Assembly: GCA_028287545.1 (NCBI GenBank) | Contig: JAQBPL010000167.1 | Location: forward strand, 1-9,677 | Length of the DNA: 9,677 nt | Source of the DNA: Vulcanimicrobiota bacterium | GTDB lineage: Bacteria; Eremiobacterota; Eremiobacteria; Baltobacterales; Baltobacteraceae | Reading direction: 5' to 3' | Part shown: piece by piece, positions 7,094 to 9,677 of the stretch | Position numbering within the stretch: the stretch's first letter is position 1 | Layout of the letters: each line of letters starts with the position of its first letter | The notes under the pieces: model-generated | Databases searched by the model: none | The model's input: only the letters and a program-made list of their open reading frames with translations | What the model was told of the DNA's origin: nothing | Translations under genes and position numbers: made by a program

Positions 7094-8088
7094 TCGCGCG
7101 GGTCGAGTTTCTCCGCAGCCTCGGCGCGGCGACGACCGTCGCCACCGGCGGATTCGACGTCTGGGACCCGCTCGCGCCGCAGATCCGCGTGCTCGTCGCC
7201 GCCGACACCGGCGGCGCGCCGCCGCAGGTCGCGCCGGACGGGACCTTCGCGTTCGCGGGGAAACGCTGGCGCGGCGCGCCCTCGACGATCGGGATGCCGG
7301 GCGGCCGATTCGCGCTGGTCACCACGATCGACGTCGACGACTATCTCCAGGGTGTCGTGCCGCTCGAGGCGCCGCCCTCCTGGCCGGCCGCGGCCCTGCA
7401 GGCGCAGGCGATCGTCGCGCGCACCTATGCCCTCGGCCGGCGAACCCTCTCGCGGCCCTACGACGTGCGGGCTGACGACGGCGACCAGCACTGGGGCGGG
7501 GTCGACGCCGAGGTCCCCGCGGCGAGCGCGGCGGTCCAGGCGACGCGGGGCCGGACCCTGACCTACGGCGGAAGCCCCGCCTCGGTGTACTACTCGTCGT
7601 GCTGCGGCGGCCGGACCGCCGACGTCACGGAGGTGTGGGGCGGGACGCCGCAGGCCTACCTGCGCGGCGTCGACGATCCGCACTGCGTCGCCGCGCCCGA
7701 CTACCGCTGGACGCGCGACGTCGCGCTCGATCGGGTGCTGGCCGCCTTCGGGCCGCGGACCGGCGGGACGCTCGCGTCCGCCGCGCTGGCCGATTCGGAC
7801 GCGCAGGGCCGGGCGCGCGCCGTCGTGCTGAGCGGCACGCAGCAGACGAGCGTCCCGGTGGCGGAATTCCGCCGAGCGCTCGGCTACGAGGTCGTGCGCA
7901 GCAGCTGGCTGCGCGGGATTCGCGTCGAGGCGACGCAGGCCGCACCGCGCCTGGTCATCGAAGGCTCGGGGCGTGGTCACGGTGTCGGTCTCTGTCAATG
8001 GGGCTCGCGATTTTACGCATCGGCGGGCGCTTCGGCAGCCGAGATTCTCGCATTCTACTTCCCGGGAACGTCGGTGAGCGGTGGCTGA
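7090..8088 (+). CDS. SpoIID/LytB-domain protein, probable peptidoglycan lytic transglycosylase
   Basis: SpoIID-type enzymes cleave glycan strands; in endospore formers SpoIID acts at the engulfing membrane, while homologues in non-sporulating bacteria have poorly defined wall roles. The 332-aa protein has the core signature VDDYLQGVVPLEAPPSWPAAALQAQAIVARTYAL (82-115), with E93 in the position of the catalytic Glu. It continues with YYSSCCGGRTADVTEVWGG (167-185) and the C-terminal GRGHGVGLCQWG (295-306) and YFPGT (323-327). GTG 7090 is the first possible start close to the domain and overlaps the ruvB stop by 4 bp (GTGA); it has no nearby ribosome-binding site, so coupling is assumed. The N terminus MIARVEFLRSLGAATTVATGG has only a weak hydrophobic stretch and looks like a Tat signal in which the second Arg is Val. 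Cys 171, 172, 199 and 302 could bind metal or form disulfides; this is inferred. No other sporulation gene is in the window. Confidence 0.9.
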   Translation: MIARVEFLRSLGAATTVATGGFDVWDPLAPQIRVLVAADTGGAPPQVAPDGTFAFAGKRWRGAPSTIGMPGGRFALVTTIDVDDYLQGVVPLEAPPSWPAAALQAQAIVARTYALGRRTLSRPYDVRADDGDQHWGGVDAEVPAASAAVQATRGRTLTYGGSPASVYYSSCCGGRTADVTEVWGGTPQAYLRGVDDPHCVAAPDYRWTRDVALDRVLAAFGPRTGGTLASAALADSDAQGRARAVVLSGTQQTSVPVAEFRRALGYEVVRSSWLRGIRVEATQAAPRLVIEGSGRGHGVGLCQWGSRFYASAGASAAEILAFYFPGTSVSGG

Positions 8089-8425
8089 AGAGAAGCGCTC
8101 CGAAGATGCCGTCCGGCTGCGGAAGTTCATCGACGTGGTGGTGGAGGACAAACTGTCCTTCACGCTCTTCCGCGGCGCGATCGCCGACATCAGCGTCACC
8201 GGGATGCGCGTGATCTCCGATCAGTATCTGCCCAAGGGGACGCGCTACACGTTCACGATGAAGCGTCAGCCGAAACTGATGGTGCGCGGCGAAGTTCGCT
8301 GGATCCGTGCGTTCGAGCGCGACACGTTCCAGTGCGGCGTGCTCTTCGTCGACATGGACGAAGAGGACCGCCGCCGGCTGCAGTCATTTCTCGAGATCGA
8401 ACGCCAGCGGGTTCCGACCTCGTAA
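8081..8425 (+). CDS. PilZ-domain protein, putative cyclic-di-GMP effector
   Basis: A 114-aa single-domain protein. The PilZ signature D36-I-S-V-T-G41 (D/N-x-S-x-x-G) is clear, followed by the expected beta-barrel strands: YTFTMKR, LMVRGEVRWIRAF and FQCGVLFVDMDEEDRRRLQSFL, the last ending in the usual C-terminal helix. The upstream arginine half of the ligand motif (RxxxR) is not intact: the N-terminal region reads VRLRKFIDVVV, with R12, R14 and K15 but no R-x3-R spacing. Binding of cyclic-di-GMP is therefore uncertain. No membrane segment or partner domain is seen, so it would act as a small cytoplasmic adaptor. GTG 8081 overlaps the SpoIID gene by 8 bp, and GGTGAG at 8073-8078 is a close but tight ribosome-binding site. 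queA starts 2 nt after its stop. The context suggests co-expression with wall genes; a target cannot be named. Confidence 0.85.
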   Translation: MAEEKRSEDAVRLRKFIDVVVEDKLSFTLFRGAIADISVTGMRVISDQYLPKGTRYTFTMKRQPKLMVRGEVRWIRAFERDTFQCGVLFVDMDEEDRRRLQSFLEIERQRVPTS

Positions 8426-8427
8426 CG

Positions 8428-9513
8428 GTGCCGGAGCACGGGCCGCGCGAGGTCGCGGCCTACGATTACACGCTGCCGGACGCGCTGATCGCGCACGAAC
8501 CGGCACCGGAACGTGATGCCTCGCGGCTGCTGGTCGTTCGGCCGGACGGATCGTTCGAGCACCGCACGTTCGCCGCATTTGCGGATCTGCTGCGCGCCGG
8601 CGACGTGCTGGTCGTCAACGAGACGCGCGTCGTGCGGGCGCGCTTGCGCGCGCGCCGCGAAGGCGGCGCCGGCGCCGAACTGCTGCTGCTGCGGCCCCGT
8701 GCGGCGGGTCCGTTCGATCCGAGCGCGCGCGAATGGCTCGCGCTCGTGCGGCCGGGGCGAAAGCTGCGGCCCGGCGTGCGCCTCTTCGTCGGCGAGCACG
8801 GGGCGACGATCGTTGGGATGCTTCCCGACGGGCCGCGGATCGTGCGCTTCGACGACGGCGTCGACGTTGCGGCGCTGCTCGAATCGCACGGCGAGGTGCC
8901 GCTGCCGCCCTACGTCGGTCCCGGCGACGCCGCTCGCTCCGAGCGCTATCAAACCGTCTTCGCGCGCGTCCCGGGGAGCGTCGCGGCGCCGACCGCCTCG
9001 CTGCACTTTACCGACCCCGTCTTCGCGGCGATCCGCGCGCGCGGCGTCACCGTCGTCCCGCTCGTGCTCGACGTCGGGATCGGCACGTTCCGGCCGATGA
9101 GCGGGGCGACGATCGACGAGCACGTCATGCACGCCGAACGGTACGCGATCCCGGCGGAAACCGCGGCGGCGGTCCTCGCCGCACGACGCGACGGCCGCCG
9201 GGTCGTCGCGGCGGGAACGACCGTGCTGCGCGCCCTCGAGGGCGCGGCGCTCGAAGGCGGCGAGCTGGTCGCCGGCGAGGGCGAGACCGACTTGTTCGTG
9301 ACGCCGGGATTCCGTTTCCGCGTCGTCGACGCGCTGCTCACGAACTTCCATCTGCCGCGCTCGACCCTGCTCGTGCTCGTCGCCGCGTTCGCGGGCTACG
9401 CGCTTACCCGCGGCGCCTATGCGGAAGCGATCGCGCAGAACTATCGCTTCTACTCGTTCGGCGACGCGATGTTCGTCGAGCGCGCCGGTCAACCGAGCGC
9501 AGCGCTCGGTTAA
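8428..9513 (+). CDS. queA: S-adenosylmethionine:tRNA ribosyltransferase-isomerase QueA
   Basis: QueA transfers and isomerises the ribosyl group of S-adenosylmethionine onto 7-aminomethyl-7-deazaguanine in tRNA, making epoxyqueuosine at wobble position 34. The 361-aa protein matches the family along its length: AYDYTLPDALIAHEPAPERDASRLLV (11-36), DVLVVNETRV (59-68), VPLPPYV (157-163), ERYQTVFA (172-179), VAAPTASLHF (185-194), EHVMHAERY (231-239), GTTVLRALE (263-271), TNFHLPRSTLLVLVAAFAG (305-323) and YRFYSFGDAMF (339-349). GTG 8428 gives the usual N terminus plus ~10 residues. The upstream in-frame GTG 8332 would overlap the PilZ gene by 94 bp and is unlikely. No good ribosome-binding site is visible, so coupling to the PilZ gene 2 nt upstream is probable. 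Oddity: the next gene does not begin like tgt, the usual queA neighbour. Confidence 0.97.
   Translation: MPEHGPREVAAYDYTLPDALIAHEPAPERDASRLLVVRPDGSFEHRTFAAFADLLRAGDVLVVNETRVVRARLRARREGGAGAELLLLRPRAAGPFDPSAREWLALVRPGRKLRPGVRLFVGEHGATIVGMLPDGPRIVRFDDGVDVAALLESHGEVPLPPYVGPGDAARSERYQTVFARVPGSVAAPTASLHFTDPVFAAIRARGVTVVPLVLDVGIGTFRPMSGATIDEHVMHAERYAIPAETAAAVLAARRDGRRVVAAGTTVLRALEGAALEGGELVAGEGETDLFVTPGFRFRVVDALLTNFHLPRSTLLVLVAAFAGYALTRGAYAEAIAQNYRFYSFGDAMFVERAGQPSAALG
9491..9511 (+). terminator. 9-bp hairpin across the queA stop codon, possible operon terminator
   Basis: AACCGAGCG (9491-9499) pairs perfectly with CGCTCGGTT (9503-9511) around a 3-nt loop (CAG). The second arm runs into the first base of the queA TAA. 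No T-run follows (AACCGCTTG), so it is a weak candidate for an intrinsic terminator. An overlapping palindrome CGGTTAACCG (9508-9517) could form a competing structure. The next 85 bp hold nothing else that I can identify. Confidence 0.4.
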
Positions 9514-9598
9514 CCGCTTGCAGGCCTGACGAACTCTTCACACGTCCGGGCGGGCGACTGACGGGCGCCGCGCCGCGTACCGAGAACCCTCGAAGCGC

Positions 9599-9677
9599 GT
9601 GAATTTGCCCGCACTCGATCTGGCGACGCTTCCCGCGTCGCCGCAACAACGTCGGGCGGCGATCGTCGGTATCGTCG
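9599..9677 (+). CDS. N-terminal start of an unrecognised gene (runs off the window)
   Basis: GTG 9599 opens a frame to the right edge, beginning MNLPALDLATLPASPQQRRAAIVGIV. It is the only ATG/GTG/TTG in this frame after the stop at 9527-9529, and the ribosome-binding site is weak. With 26 codons visible no family can be assigned, and a chance open frame cannot be excluded. It does not look like the start of tgt, yajC or secD. Confidence 0.4.
   Translation, partial: MNLPALDLATLPASPQQRRAAIVGIV

Noticed and set aside
9514..9598. Possible promoter (TTGCAG at 9518) before the last partial gene
   Set aside because: No acceptable -10 element lies 16-18 bp downstream; a single -35-like hexamer is not evidence.

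Overview
The window is GC-rich bacterial chromosome (about two-thirds GC by eye). Every convincing gene is on the + strand, with many GTG starts and very tight packing. No mobile element, tRNA, rRNA, CRISPR array or sign of recent transfer was seen. A PASTA-type Ser/Thr kinase, a PbpA-like class B transpeptidase and a ruvCAB-spoIID-queA gene order point to a high-GC lineage whose gene order resembles Firmicutes or Actinobacteria. A deep-branching phylum such as Eremiobacterota/Vulcanimicrobiota (WPS-2) or a relative is my guess from general look only; the window holds no decisive phylogenetic marker.

Layout. Bases 2-334 are the 3' end of a TRAP-transporter solute-binding protein. A perfect 16-bp hairpin (347-385) follows and probably separates that unit from the next. 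From 458 to 9513 nine genes form what looks like one long co-directional operon: an unrecognised 262-aa Cys-cluster protein (458-1246); a penicillin-binding transpeptidase (1243-2637, apparently starting at CTG); a membrane Ser/Thr kinase with five PASTA repeats (2709-4772); ruvC (4772-5353); ruvA (5355-5996); ruvB (5993-7093); a SpoIID/LytB-domain protein (7090-8088); a PilZ-domain protein (8081-8425); and queA (8428-9513). All junctions except one (71 bp before the kinase) are overlaps of 1-8 nt or gaps of 1-2 nt, so translational coupling is likely throughout. A short hairpin spans the queA stop codon. A new partial reading frame, unrecognised, starts at GTG 9599 and leaves the window.

How the genes fit together. 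The transpeptidase, PASTA kinase and SpoIID-like protein all concern peptidoglycan: cross-linking, sensing of wall fragments or lipid II, and glycan-strand cleavage. RuvA, RuvB and RuvC are the complete Holliday-junction branch-migration and resolution machine. QueA makes epoxyqueuosine in tRNA. PilZ domains are usually cyclic-di-GMP effectors, but this one lacks a clear RxxxR half-site. Most of the content is housekeeping. The parts that deserve a second look are the unknown first gene, the CTG start, the placement of a PilZ gene between spoIID and queA, the altered acidic-pin region of RuvA and the weak export signal of the SpoIID protein. I do not see convincing evidence of a wholly undescribed system.
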